A stretch of 64,000 nt of DNA, taken from assembly GCA_964597045.1 (NCBI GenBank), contig CAZQWE010000002.1:62001-126000 (forward strand). Reading direction: 5' to 3'. This document shows, one piece after another, positions 9,839-17,582 of this stretch; the stretch's first letter is position 1; each line of letters opens with the position of its first letter. The notes beneath the pieces are model-generated. The model ran no database searches, was not told the origin of the DNA, and saw only the letters and a list, made by a program, of their open reading frames with translations. The position numbers were made by a program, and so were the translations under genes. Source of the DNA: UBA9655 sp964597045. GTDB lineage: Bacteria > Pseudomonadota > Alphaproteobacteria > UBA9655.

Positions 9839-11019
9839 CGATCAATCTCCCCAAAAACAATGTCCAAAGATCCCATTATACTCGGAACATCCGCAAGCAT
9901 ATGTCCTTTCGCCATGAAATCAAGGGCTTGCAAAAACGCAAAGCCTGGCGCTCTTATCTTGCACCGATAGGGTTGGTTGCTTCCATCGGATACCAAGTAG
10001 ACACCGAACTCACCCTTTGGAGCTTCAACGGCTGTATATGTTTCTCCCTTGGGTACATGATACCCTTCCGTATAGAGCTTAAAATGATGGATCAAGGCTT
10101 CCATAGAAGTTTTCATTTCGGCCCTGGGGGGGGTGGTCACTTTGTAATTCTTAACTTTAACAGGCCCTTCCGGCATTTTATCCAGACACTGGTGAATAAT
10201 TCTCACACTTTGTCGCATCTCTTCCATTCGAACAATATAGCGATCATAGCAGTCCCCATTCTTACCCACAGGGATTAAGAAATCCATTTCATTGTAGACT
10301 TCATACGGTTGATTGCGTCTTAAATCCCAAGCAATATTTGAAGCCCGCAGCATAGGACCGCTAAAGCTCCAATCCAGGGCCTTTTCAGGTGAGACAACTC
10401 CAATATTTACAGTTCGTTGCTTGAATATTCGATTATCCGTGAGCAAACCTTCGATATCATCAATTACTTTTGGAAACCTATCTGCAAAGGCCCGAATATC
10501 CTCCGTCAGTCCGTCTGGGAGATCTTTTTGAACACCACCTGGTCGGAAGTAATTCGCATGCATCCGAGCCCCTGAAACACGCTCATAAAAGCCCATGAGA
10601 ATCTCACGTTCCTCAAACCCCCATAGCAAGGGAGTCATAGCCCCAACGTCTATCGCCATTGTTGTAATATTCATTAAGTGATTCAGGATCCTAGTGATCT
10701 CACAAAAGAGAACGCGGATATATTGAGCCCTGAGAGGAATCTCAAGTCCCAAAAGCTTCTCCACAGCCAAAGCAAAAGCATGCTCTTGGGACATGGGCGA
10801 AACATAATCAAGGCGATCAAAGTAAGGAAGGGCCTGAATGTAGGTTTTATATTCAATAAGTTTCTCCGTTCCCCTATGAAGAAGACCAATGTGGGGATCA
10901 GCCCTTTCGACAATTTCACCATCCATTTCAAGAATAAGGCGCAAAACACCGTGAGCCGCAGGATGCTGCGGTCCAAAATTCATGGTAAAGTTCTGTGTTT
11001 GCTTAGCTTCGCCGTTCAT
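9835..11019 (-). CDS. nuoD: NADH-quinone oxidoreductase subunit D
   Basis: 394 residues, the 49-kDa-type subunit, related to the large subunit of NiFe hydrogenases and forming part of the quinone-binding site with NuoB. Signature residues are in MNFGPQHPAAHGVLRLILEM near the N-terminus. GAMTPLLWGFEEREILMGFY, near residue 130, and the C-terminal DIVFGEIDR are also typical. It is not fused to NuoC. The start overlaps the end of nuoC by 17 bases. Confidence 0.97.
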   Translation of the reverse strand: MNGEAKQTQNFTMNFGPQHPAAHGVLRLILEMDGEIVERADPHIGLLHRGTEKLIEYKTYIQALPYFDRLDYVSPMSQEHAFALAVEKLLGLEIPLRAQYIRVLFCEITRILNHLMNITTMAIDVGAMTPLLWGFEEREILMGFYERVSGARMHANYFRPGGVQKDLPDGLTEDIRAFADRFPKVIDDIEGLLTDNRIFKQRTVNIGVVSPEKALDWSFSGPMLRASNIAWDLRRNQPYEVYNEMDFLIPVGKNGDCYDRYIVRMEEMRQSVRIIHQCLDKMPEGPVKVKNYKVTTPPRAEMKTSMEALIHHFKLYTEGYHVPKGETYTAVEAPKGEFGVYLVSDGSNQPYRCKIRAPGFAFLQALDFMAKGHMLADVPSIMGSLDIVFGEIDR

Positions 11020-11617
11020 CGCCTTCCTTTATATTCAATGTTTTTGCAGCAAAGTCCATTCCTTGCCAAGGCGACTCAAAATCAAATGTCCGAAACGCTT
11101 GAGGGAGTTTAACAGGTTCATACACAACTCGCCCCTGCTCCTCATCATATCTGACTTCAACATATCCTGTGAGAGGAAAGTCCTTTCTCAAAGGATGCCC
11201 CTCGAATCCATAATCGGTTAGAATACGCCTTAAATCAGGATGATCATCAAAAGGAATACCATATAAATCAAAGACTTCCCTCTCCCACCAATTGGCACTA
11301 CTGTACACAGCTGTCACAGATGGAACGGGAACACCTTCTTCTGCCTGAACCTTTATGCGGATTCTCTTGTTATGGGATAGACTTAAGAGATTATAAACCA
11401 CATCAAACCGTGGTTCCCGACCTAAATAATCAACCCCACATACATCGATAAGGACTGAAAACTGGAGTGTCTCTGAATCTCTCAAATAAAGAAGCACACG
11501 AGCAATGGAAGCACGTTCAACAATCATCATGAGCTCATCATATTCAACAGACCAGCTGATGATTTCGGTTCCAATTTCATCGGCGATCATGCGCCCCAGG
11601 TTTTGTAATGAATCCAT
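11003..11617 (-). CDS. nuoC: NADH-quinone oxidoreductase subunit C
   Basis: 204 residues, the 30-kDa-type subunit of the peripheral arm with no cofactor. The family signature appears as NWWEREVFDLYGIPFDDHPD followed by LRRILTDYGFEGHPLRKDFP, around residues 110-150. The C-terminal tail DFESPWQGM is also typical. It is a separate gene from nuoD. It starts 3 bases after the nuoB stop. Confidence 0.97.
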   Translation of the reverse strand: MDSLQNLGRMIADEIGTEIISWSVEYDELMMIVERASIARVLLYLRDSETLQFSVLIDVCGVDYLGREPRFDVVYNLLSLSHNKRIRIKVQAEEGVPVPSVTAVYSSANWWEREVFDLYGIPFDDHPDLRRILTDYGFEGHPLRKDFPLTGYVEVRYDEEQGRVVYEPVKLPQAFRTFDFESPWQGMDFAAKTLNIKEGDERRS

Positions 11618-11620
11618 TAC

Positions 11621-12199
11621 CTAACCCCTCTCAAAGTGCTTCTCGCGTTTGATCTTTCGCTGAAGCTGGAGAATTCCATAAATCAATGCTTCTGCAGAGG
11701 GGGGGCATCCAGGGACATAAACATCAACAGGCACAATCCGGTCACACCCTCGCGTCACTGAGTATGAATAGTGGTAGTACCCTCCCCCATTGGCACAAGA
11801 TCCCATAGAAATGACATAGCGGGGCTCGGCCATCTGATCGTATACTTTTCGCATGGGAGCGGCCATTTTATTTGTAAGCGTTCCAGCAACAATCATAAGA
11901 TCAGCTTGTCTTGGGCTTGGTCGAAAGAAAATACCAAAACGATCAAGATCATAGCGAGAAGCTGCGGCTTGCATCATCTCAACAGCACAGCAGGCCAGTC
12001 CAAAACTCACAGGCCACAAGGATCCGGAACGGGCCCAAGCCGCGAGGTTATCAAGCTGCGTCACAACAAAACCCTTTTCTGTTACTTCCTGCGCCATGGA
12101 TGCGAGTAACACATCAGGATCAACCCCTTCTGGAATGGGGCGAATTTCATACCCAGCTCTTAGAGCCTCTTTCGTGAGTGTTGGTTTCTTTACTCCCAT
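11621..12199 (-). CDS. nuoB: NADH-quinone oxidoreductase subunit B (4Fe-4S N2)
   Basis: Carries the terminal N2 4Fe-4S cluster that reduces quinone. The cluster cysteines are in WPVSFGLACCAVEMMQAAAS, GSCANGGGYYHYSY and VDVYVPGCPPSAEALIYGI. The ATG at 12199 yields 192 residues and overlaps the nuoA stop by 10 bases. A second ATG at 12220 is also possible and would add seven residues. One small deviation from common NuoB sequences is NKMAAPMRKVYDQM, where many have APALR. Confidence 0.95.
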   Translation of the reverse strand: MGVKKPTLTKEALRAGYEIRPIPEGVDPDVLLASMAQEVTEKGFVVTQLDNLAAWARSGSLWPVSFGLACCAVEMMQAAASRYDLDRFGIFFRPSPRQADLMIVAGTLTNKMAAPMRKVYDQMAEPRYVISMGSCANGGGYYHYSYSVTRGCDRIVPVDVYVPGCPPSAEALIYGILQLQRKIKREKHFERG

Positions 12200-12591
12200 T
12201 CTAAAGCCCCCTTCCTCCATTCATAGGCAAACCCAATCGTAAGTAGAGTCAGGAAAATCATCATGGACCAAAACCCGAAAAGACCAATTTGCTTTAAGCT
12301 CACGGCCCAGGGAAAAAGAAATCCAATTTCTAAATCAAAGATGATGAAAAGAATGGCAATGAGATAATACCTGACATCAAACTTAAGCCTTGCATCCGAA
12401 AAGGCCTCAAAACCACACTCGTAAGGAGAAAGTTTTTCAGGATCGGGTCTTTTAGGACCTCTCCAAAAGGACAGGAGCAGTACGATACAACAAAGAGATA
12501 GAGCGATTCCCATGAAGATTAAAATATTAAAATACTCGGAAAGATTGCCATTTAGCGGAATCATCATTAATTGGCTTGAACTCTGTATCAC
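12190..12591 (-). CDS. nuoA: NADH-quinone oxidoreductase subunit A
   Basis: 133 residues with three hydrophobic helices; first gene of the nuo operon. The family signature KLSPYECGFEAFSDARLKFD is present (residues about 63-83), followed by the acidic third of helix 2 (YYLIAILFIIFDLEIGFLFP). The start is uncertain: a GTG at 12591 has an AGG about 8 bases upstream, while tandem ATGs at 12567/12564 would give a shorter, more typical N-terminus with a weak ribosome site. Confidence 0.94.
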   Translation of the reverse strand: MIQSSSQLMMIPLNGNLSEYFNILIFMGIALSLCCIVLLLSFWRGPKRPDPEKLSPYECGFEAFSDARLKFDVRYYLIAILFIIFDLEIGFLFPWAVSLKQIGLFGFWSMMIFLTLLTIGFAYEWRKGALEWE

Positions 12592-12660
12592 GGCCGATTA
12601 CCTGGTCTTATTTATCATGCCATATTCATACACTGAAATAGCCAAGTTGGAAACATCTAT

Positions 12661-12679
12661 AATTGTCTATATGACAATT
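12661..12679. promoter_or_regulatory. 19-bp perfect palindrome upstream of nuoA
   Basis: AATTGTC, a 5-base TATAT spacer, then GACAATT: 7-bp arms with perfect symmetry. It lies about 70 bases upstream of the nuoA GTG, where a promoter or operator for the nuo operon would be expected. The size and symmetry fit a dimeric repressor site. No regulator is identified, and I found no convincing -35/-10 pair beside it on the minus strand. Confidence 0.35.
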
Positions 12680-12691
12680 GCCTACTCATAT

Positions 12692-12780
12692 AAAAAAAGG
12701 TCCCCCTTTCACACTGACAATACTGACAGATTGGCGAATGTGTCAGTGTTGTCAGTACAAAGGGGGGACCTTTTTTTTTT
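12692..12780. repeat. Long imperfect hairpin with A-tract/T-tract ends
   Basis: The left arm starts at 12692 with seven A then GGTCCCCC. The right arm ends at 12780 with GGGGGGACC and ten T. Between them, near-complementary sequence continues for about 40 bp per arm with a short loop around GGCG (12733-12736). Each arm holds two copies of ACTGACA (or its complement) nine bases apart. The ends make it look like a strong bidirectional terminator, yet it lies between two divergent genes, upstream of both. It could be an insulating terminator, an RNA element or a MITE-like relic. Confidence 0.6.
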
Positions 12781-12847
12781 GATTTTTTTATATCCATCAA
12801 TAAGAGTCGTCACCCGCGAGGCATGATGACTTGTATGATGCTTTGTA

Positions 12848-12876
12848 TTGATTTTTTAATTAATTTAATATATACT
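12848..12876 (+). promoter_or_regulatory. Sigma70-type promoter for the secreted-protein pair
   Basis: TTGATT (12848-12853), a 17-base AT-only spacer, then TATACT (12871-12876). Transcription would start near 12883, immediately before GGGAGG at 12889-12894. This argues that translation of the next gene starts at TTG 12902 rather than at ATG 12887. Confidence 0.5.
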
Positions 12877-12901
12877 TATACTAGTTATGGGAGGTTATAT
12901 T

Positions 12902-13381
12902 TTGATATATTATAGTATATTGCCTTTCTCTGTTGTAGTTCTACTAATGTCAGCACAAGCGGCATCAGCTGAAAAGGGTATGGCCATGCCCCAGCCTGGG
13001 GGCGCACCTCAGGGACCTCAAGGTCAACGTTACATGAAGAAACCACATGCCATGGTTCCTCAGAATCCAACTGCACAAGATGGTTTTAGTATTGGGTTTC
13101 AAAATAAACATGGCGGTTTTCAGTTTCAGAGACAGTATCAGTATTACTATCCATGGGGCTACTATTATCCCTACAATCGCACCTATCGCTCATCCCCTGT
13201 TCAAAATCCATCTCTCCCAAGCGAACCCCTTTCTTACCAAAGAGAAGACACAAAAGTTGCTCAACCCGATCCTCCTCGAGCTCCTGTTCAACCTAAATTA
13301 ATGAGAGTTACCCCTAAGGGGCAAGTTATAATTGAAAGCCCGCAACCCGATAAAGGTAAGGGGACCGCAAAAAGCAACTAA
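12902..13381 (+). CDS. Secreted Pro/Tyr-rich protein of unknown function (first of a pair)
   Basis: Not recognised. A TTG start at 12902 is preferred because GGGAGG lies 7 bases upstream and the predicted transcript begins near 12883; an ATG at 12887 is in frame but would be nearly leaderless. The ~159-residue product has a signal peptide (hydrophobic to about residue 24, then AQAASAEKG). A Pro/Gln/Gly-rich segment follows, then an aromatic block QYYYPWGYYYPYNRTY near residue 80, a Pro-rich linker, and a short C-terminal VTPKGQVIIESPQ. No cysteines in the mature part. Probably exported; it may be a surface or envelope structural protein. The next gene has the same architecture. Confidence 0.7.
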   Translation: MIYYSILPFSVVVLLMSAQAASAEKGMAMPQPGGAPQGPQGQRYMKKPHAMVPQNPTAQDGFSIGFQNKHGGFQFQRQYQYYYPWGYYYPYNRTYRSSPVQNPSLPSEPLSYQREDTKVAQPDPPRAPVQPKLMRVTPKGQVIIESPQPDKGKGTAKSN

Positions 13382-13402
13382 CTTTAGGAAGAGGTGAACG
13401 TC

Positions 13403-13819
13403 ATGTTCAATAGAGGGTACCCTTACTTATTGATCACCGGAATATCCGTTCTCCTCATCTCCCCGCAATTAGGAGCAGATCGAAGAGGAATGCAGCCTAA
13501 TATGCCTCGTATTTCAACCCCTCAGGTCCAAAAGCCTCAGGTTCCAAGTCTCAGGCCACCTCCAGGACTTGCAAAGAAATTTCACCCCAATCAAGATCTC
13601 GTGAAACAGCATTATTATCATACTGATAGGCAGGGTTATTATTATCCTTACGGGTATGGATGGGGATACTCTTCACCCTATTCCTATTATGACGTCACAC
13701 CAATGGAGTCTGAAATCATTGAAAATGAATACGATGTGCCTGGGTCCGGTGAGATCGAATATACTTTTACAGTCGTTCATCCAAATGGGAAAGTGACCGT
13801 TCATAAGTATCATCCCTGA
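13403..13819 (+). CDS. Secreted Tyr/Pro-rich protein of unknown function (second of a pair)
   Basis: Not recognised. The ATG at 13403 follows GAGGTG with good spacing; a GTG at 13394 lies inside that site and is less likely. The product is 138 residues with a signal peptide (ends about QLGADRR), a Pro-rich segment (residues ~30-60), an aromatic block GYYYPYGYGWGYSSPYSYYD near residue 80, and the C-terminal VVHPNGKVTVHKYHP. It shares order and style with the upstream gene (signal, Pro-rich, YYYPxG block, P-x-G-x-V end), so the two are likely distant paralogues expressed together 21 bases apart. Confidence 0.7.
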   Translation: MFNRGYPYLLITGISVLLISPQLGADRRGMQPNMPRISTPQVQKPQVPSLRPPPGLAKKFHPNQDLVKQHYYHTDRQGYYYPYGYGWGYSSPYSYYDVTPMESEIIENEYDVPGSGEIEYTFTVVHPNGKVTVHKYHP

Positions 13820-13841
13820 TACTATAGTGGGAATGATTTTT
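13809..13841 (+). terminator. Probable terminator overlapping the stop codon
   Basis: ATCATCCC at 13809-13816 can pair with GGGAATGAT at 13829-13837 (one bulged A), followed by a run of T to 13841. The stem overlaps the last codon and stop of the second secreted-protein gene. It lies just before the convergent end of yejF. Confidence 0.4.
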
Positions 13842-13843
13842 GA

Positions 13844-15451
13844 TTACTCAGACTTCAACTCAAATGCAGCCTTAATGAGTTCCTTCGTATACATTTCTTG
13901 AGGCTTTGTGAATATCTCCGTGGCTGAGCCTCTTTCCACAATTTGACCATCCTTCATAACGAGGACATCGTGACTAATGGCTCTGACAACGGCCAGATCG
14001 TGACTGATAAATATGTATGATATATTATGGGTATTTTGTAAATTTCGAAGAAGCTCAATAATTTCAACTTGCACGGACCGATCAAGGGCTGAGGTCGGTT
14101 CATCAAGAAATACAAGCTTTGGCTTAAGAACAATTGCTCTCGCAATAGCAATACGCTGCCTTTGTCCTCCGGAAAACTCATGGGGATAGCGGTGACGAAC
14201 AAGGGGATCTAACCCCACCTCACGTAACGCATGTTGGACAAGACGATCACGCTCAAACCCATCTTTCCCAATCCCGTGAATCTCAAGGCCCTCAGCAACA
14301 ATTTGACCCACACTCATCCGAGGACTTAAAGAGCCGTAAGGGTCTTGAAAGACGACCTGCATCTCTCGCCTCAATGGTCTTAAAGTCTTTCTCGAAAAGC
14401 CTTGGATGTTCTTCCCCTCAAATGCTATCTCTCCCTGGCTTTTTTGAAGCATGAGCAAAGCCATAGCCAGAGTCGTTTTCCCTGAACCACTCTCTCCAAC
14501 AATTCCCAGGGTATGACCTTCTTTGAGAGTCAGGGATACATCATCAACAGCCTTGATATCTCCGACTTTCTTGCGGAATAAGCCCTCACGAATTTCAAAG
14601 TGAACTTTTATATTGTTAGCCTTTAAAAGAATAGGCGCTACGGGAGATTTGGAGACGGCCTCACCTTTAGGAAAGGAATTAATGAGGTTTTGGGTATAAG
14701 GAGATTTTGGACTTTTAAACAGGACCTTTTTCTCTTCTGTTTCAACCATTTGTCCGTCATGCATAACGACGACACGATTGGCCATCTTTCTGACAATTCC
14801 CAGGTCATGGGTAATAAGGAGCATGGCCATTCCCAGCTGCTTCTGGAGATCCTGCAAAAGATCAAGTAGCTGAGCTTGAATCGTCACATCAAGGGCTGTT
14901 GTTGGTTCATCAGCAATGAGGATCTGGGGTTCACATGCAAGTGCCATGGCAATCATAACACGTTGCCTTTGTCCTCCCGATAGTTGATGAGGATAGGCAT
15001 CGAGTCTTGACTTACCATCTCTAAAACCAGCCATCTCTAAGAGACGGATACATCGTTTCTTCACTGGATCACCCGTCATACCCTTATGAATCTGGAGCAC
15101 CTCACTGATTTGCTTCTCAACCGTGTGAAGGGGATTTAGTGATGTCATAGGCTCTTGGAAAATCATCGCAATTTTATTGCCACGAATCGTCCGAAGAACA
15201 TCCTCCCCTGCTCCCACTAAATCCTGGCCCTGAAAAAAGATTTGTCCTTCTGGGTGAGAGGCTTTTGGGTAAGGAAGAAGTTGAAGAATGGAAAGGGCCG
15301 TCACTGACTTGCCCGATCCACTTTCACCAACAAGAGCCACGGTTTCATGGGGGTTTAAATCAAAGGAGACATTCTTAACGGCTTGAACAATATGGCCTTC
15401 CTGGCTGAAGTTCACCTTTAGATTTTCAACTGAAAGGAGTGCCTTTGTCAT
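13844..15451 (-). CDS. yejF: Peptide ABC importer, fused double ATPase
   Basis: 535 residues with two ABC ATPase domains in one chain, as in YejF. Domain 1 has Walker A GESGSGKS near residue 42, signature LSGGQRQRVMIAMAL and Walker B ILIADEPTTALD. Domain 2 has Walker A GESGSGKTTLAMALL near residue 317, signature FSGGQRQRIAIARAI and LVFLDEPTSALD. Energises uptake of short peptides or peptide-like compounds (microcin C in E. coli) together with YejB, YejE and YejA. It overlaps yejE by 4 bases. Confidence 0.93.
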   Translation of the reverse strand: MTKALLSVENLKVNFSQEGHIVQAVKNVSFDLNPHETVALVGESGSGKSVTALSILQLLPYPKASHPEGQIFFQGQDLVGAGEDVLRTIRGNKIAMIFQEPMTSLNPLHTVEKQISEVLQIHKGMTGDPVKKRCIRLLEMAGFRDGKSRLDAYPHQLSGGQRQRVMIAMALACEPQILIADEPTTALDVTIQAQLLDLLQDLQKQLGMAMLLITHDLGIVRKMANRVVVMHDGQMVETEEKKVLFKSPKSPYTQNLINSFPKGEAVSKSPVAPILLKANNIKVHFEIREGLFRKKVGDIKAVDDVSLTLKEGHTLGIVGESGSGKTTLAMALLMLQKSQGEIAFEGKNIQGFSRKTLRPLRREMQVVFQDPYGSLSPRMSVGQIVAEGLEIHGIGKDGFERDRLVQHALREVGLDPLVRHRYPHEFSGGQRQRIAIARAIVLKPKLVFLDEPTSALDRSVQVEIIELLRNLQNTHNISYIFISHDLAVVRAISHDVLVMKDGQIVERGSATEIFTKPQEMYTKELIKAAFELKSE

Positions 15452-16473
15452 TGGTTGGTTTTCCTTGGATCAAAAGCGTCCCTCACCGCTTCCCCAAGAA
15501 AAATCAGGAGGGTGAGCATGACAGCAAGGACCATAAAAGTCGTCATTCCTAGCCATGGAGCTTGGAGGTTATTCTTTCCCTGATTCAGCATCTCACCCAG
15601 TGAGGGGGAGCCGAGGGGCAAACCAAACCCTAGGAAATCTAGGGACGTCAGTGTCGTGATGGAGCCGTTAAGAATAAAGGGCATAAAGGTAAGTGTCGCA
15701 ACCATAGCATTTGGCAGCACATGTCGGTAGATGATACGTGGCGTGGATAAACCTAAGGCTCTTGCGGCCTTAACATAATCCAAGTTTCGTGCCCTTAGGA
15801 ATTCAGCACGAACGACAGGGACGAGCGCCATCCAACTAAAGAGAAGCATCAAGATCAGGAGCCACCAGAAGTTTGGTTGAACAAGACTTGCGAGGATGAT
15901 CAACAAGTACAGAACTGGCATACCTGACCAAATCTCCATAAACCGTTGAAAGATTAGATCCGTAAGTCCTCCAAAATAGCCTTGAATGGCCCCTGCCGTA
16001 ACACCGAAAAAGGAACTGAACAAGGTTAAGGTGAGTCCAAAGAGAACAGAAATTCTAAAGCCGTATATGAGTCGTGCGAGAACATCACGACCTTGATCGT
16101 CTGTCCCAAGCCAGTTCTCCCATGAAGGGGGCGCAGGAGCCGGCACAGGCAAATCATAGTTTACCGTATTGTAGCTATAGGGAATGAGGGGCCAAAGCAT
16201 CCAGCCCTTTTTCTCGATGAGTTCCTTGACAAATGGATCACGGTAATTTGTCTCCGTTTCAAACTCCCCTCCAAATGTGGTTTCCGGATAGTTCACAAAG
16301 ATAGGGAAGTAGAATTTGTCGTCATATCTAACAAGCAAAGGGTTATCATTTGCAATAAACTCAGCAAACAAGGTTACGGTGAATAATACTAAAAATATCC
16401 AGAGGGAGTAAAATCCCCTTTTGTTCTTCTTAAATTGCTTGATGCGTCGTCTTGTTAAGGGGGTAAAGCGCAT
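15448..16473 (-). CDS. yejE: Peptide ABC importer permease
   Basis: 341-residue DppC-type inner-membrane permease. There is one N-terminal helix (residues ~22-42), then a long periplasmic loop with the family hallmark WLGTDDQGRDVLARLIYGFR near residue 120. The BPD permease core follows with five helices and the EAA-like motif ARALGLSTPRIIYRHVLPNA near residue 235. It overlaps both flanking genes, so co-translation with yejB and yejF is likely. Confidence 0.92.
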   Translation of the reverse strand: MRFTPLTRRRIKQFKKNKRGFYSLWIFLVLFTVTLFAEFIANDNPLLVRYDDKFYFPIFVNYPETTFGGEFETETNYRDPFVKELIEKKGWMLWPLIPYSYNTVNYDLPVPAPAPPSWENWLGTDDQGRDVLARLIYGFRISVLFGLTLTLFSSFFGVTAGAIQGYFGGLTDLIFQRFMEIWSGMPVLYLLIILASLVQPNFWWLLILMLLFSWMALVPVVRAEFLRARNLDYVKAARALGLSTPRIIYRHVLPNAMVATLTFMPFILNGSITTLTSLDFLGFGLPLGSPSLGEMLNQGKNNLQAPWLGMTTFMVLAVMLTLLIFLGEAVRDAFDPRKTNQ

Positions 16474-17579
16474 TATCCTACCCTCTTCTCAAAGTCAATT
16501 CGTGGATCAATAACTGTATAGCTAATATCTCCGATAATATGGAGGATAAGACCTAAAAGGGTAAATATATACAATGTGCCGAATACAACGGGATAGTCAC
16601 GATTAATGGCTGATTCAAACCCCAACAAGCCTAAACCATCAAGGGAAAAGATTACCTCGATCAACAATGAGCCTGCGAAAAAAATGTGGAGTAAGGCAGC
16701 TGGCATCCCTGCAATGACAATAAGCATGGCATTCCGAAACACATGACCAAACAGGACGCGTCTTTGAGTTAATCCCTTGGCTCGAGCCGTGATAACATAT
16801 TGCTTGTTAATTTCTTCAAGAAATGAGTTTTTAGTGAGCAAGGTTAAGCTTGCAAAACCGCTAATGACAAGAGCTGTGATAGGAAGAACCATGTGCCACA
16901 GGTAGTCCGTTATTTTTGCAAAGAAGGATAAATCTTGCCAATTGTCGGAAACAAGACCTCTTAAAGGAAAGACAGACCAGAAACTTCCACCTGCAAAAAG
17001 AACAATCAGAAGGATCGCAAATAGAAAGCTAGGTATGGCATAACCAATAATGACAATTGCACTGGTCCAGACATCAAATGAAGTCCCATCATGGACGGCC
17101 TTTCGAATACCTAAGGGAATTGAAATAAGGTAAACAAACAAGGTTGTCCATAAGCCAATACTAATTGATACAGGCATTTTTTCGAGTATGAGCCCAATAA
17201 CAGAACGATCCTTAAAGTAACTATCTCCGAAATTAAAAGTCAGGTAGTTCTTCATCATGAGAAGGAATCTCTCCAGGGGAGGTTTATCAAAGCCAAACAT
17301 TTTCTCAAGTTTTGCAATGAATTCAGGATCAAGACCCTGGGCACCCCTATACTTTGACTCGAAGGACGACTCCGTATGATGTTCAAATGATGTTAATGAC
17401 TCAGAACCGGCTCCTGTAAGTCGTGCCGTTGCATCAACGCTGTTCCCCCTAATCTTGGCAATCATCTGCTCAACAGGTCCTCCAGGCGCTGCTTGGATAA
17501 TGATAAAGTTAATCACCATAATCCCAAACAAGGTGGGAATAATAAGGAGAAGGCGCCTTAAGAGATAGGAAAGCATCAA
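16473..17579 (-). CDS. yejB: Peptide ABC importer permease
   Basis: 368-residue DppB-type permease. The N-terminal helix LLRRLLLIIPTLFGIMVINF is typical. A periplasmic insert of about 70 residues precedes the transport core, and the EAA-like motif ITARAKGLTQRRVLFGHVFR lies near residue 260. It pairs with YejE to form the channel. Three bases separate it from yejA upstream, and its stop overlaps the yejE start. Confidence 0.92.
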   Translation of the reverse strand: MMLSYLLRRLLLIIPTLFGIMVINFIIIQAAPGGPVEQMIAKIRGNSVDATARLTGAGSESLTSFEHHTESSFESKYRGAQGLDPEFIAKLEKMFGFDKPPLERFLLMMKNYLTFNFGDSYFKDRSVIGLILEKMPVSISIGLWTTLFVYLISIPLGIRKAVHDGTSFDVWTSAIVIIGYAIPSFLFAILLIVLFAGGSFWSVFPLRGLVSDNWQDLSFFAKITDYLWHMVLPITALVISGFASLTLLTKNSFLEEINKQYVITARAKGLTQRRVLFGHVFRNAMLIVIAGMPAALLHIFFAGSLLIEVIFSLDGLGLLGFESAINRDYPVVFGTLYIFTLLGLILHIIGDISYTVIDPRIDFEKRVG

Positions 17580-17582
17580 TAA

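Noticed and set aside
12805..12832. Short GTCACCCGCGAGGCATGATGAC stretch resembling one arm of the palindromic element
   Set aside because: The match is short and has no second arm or inner hairpins; chance similarity is likely.
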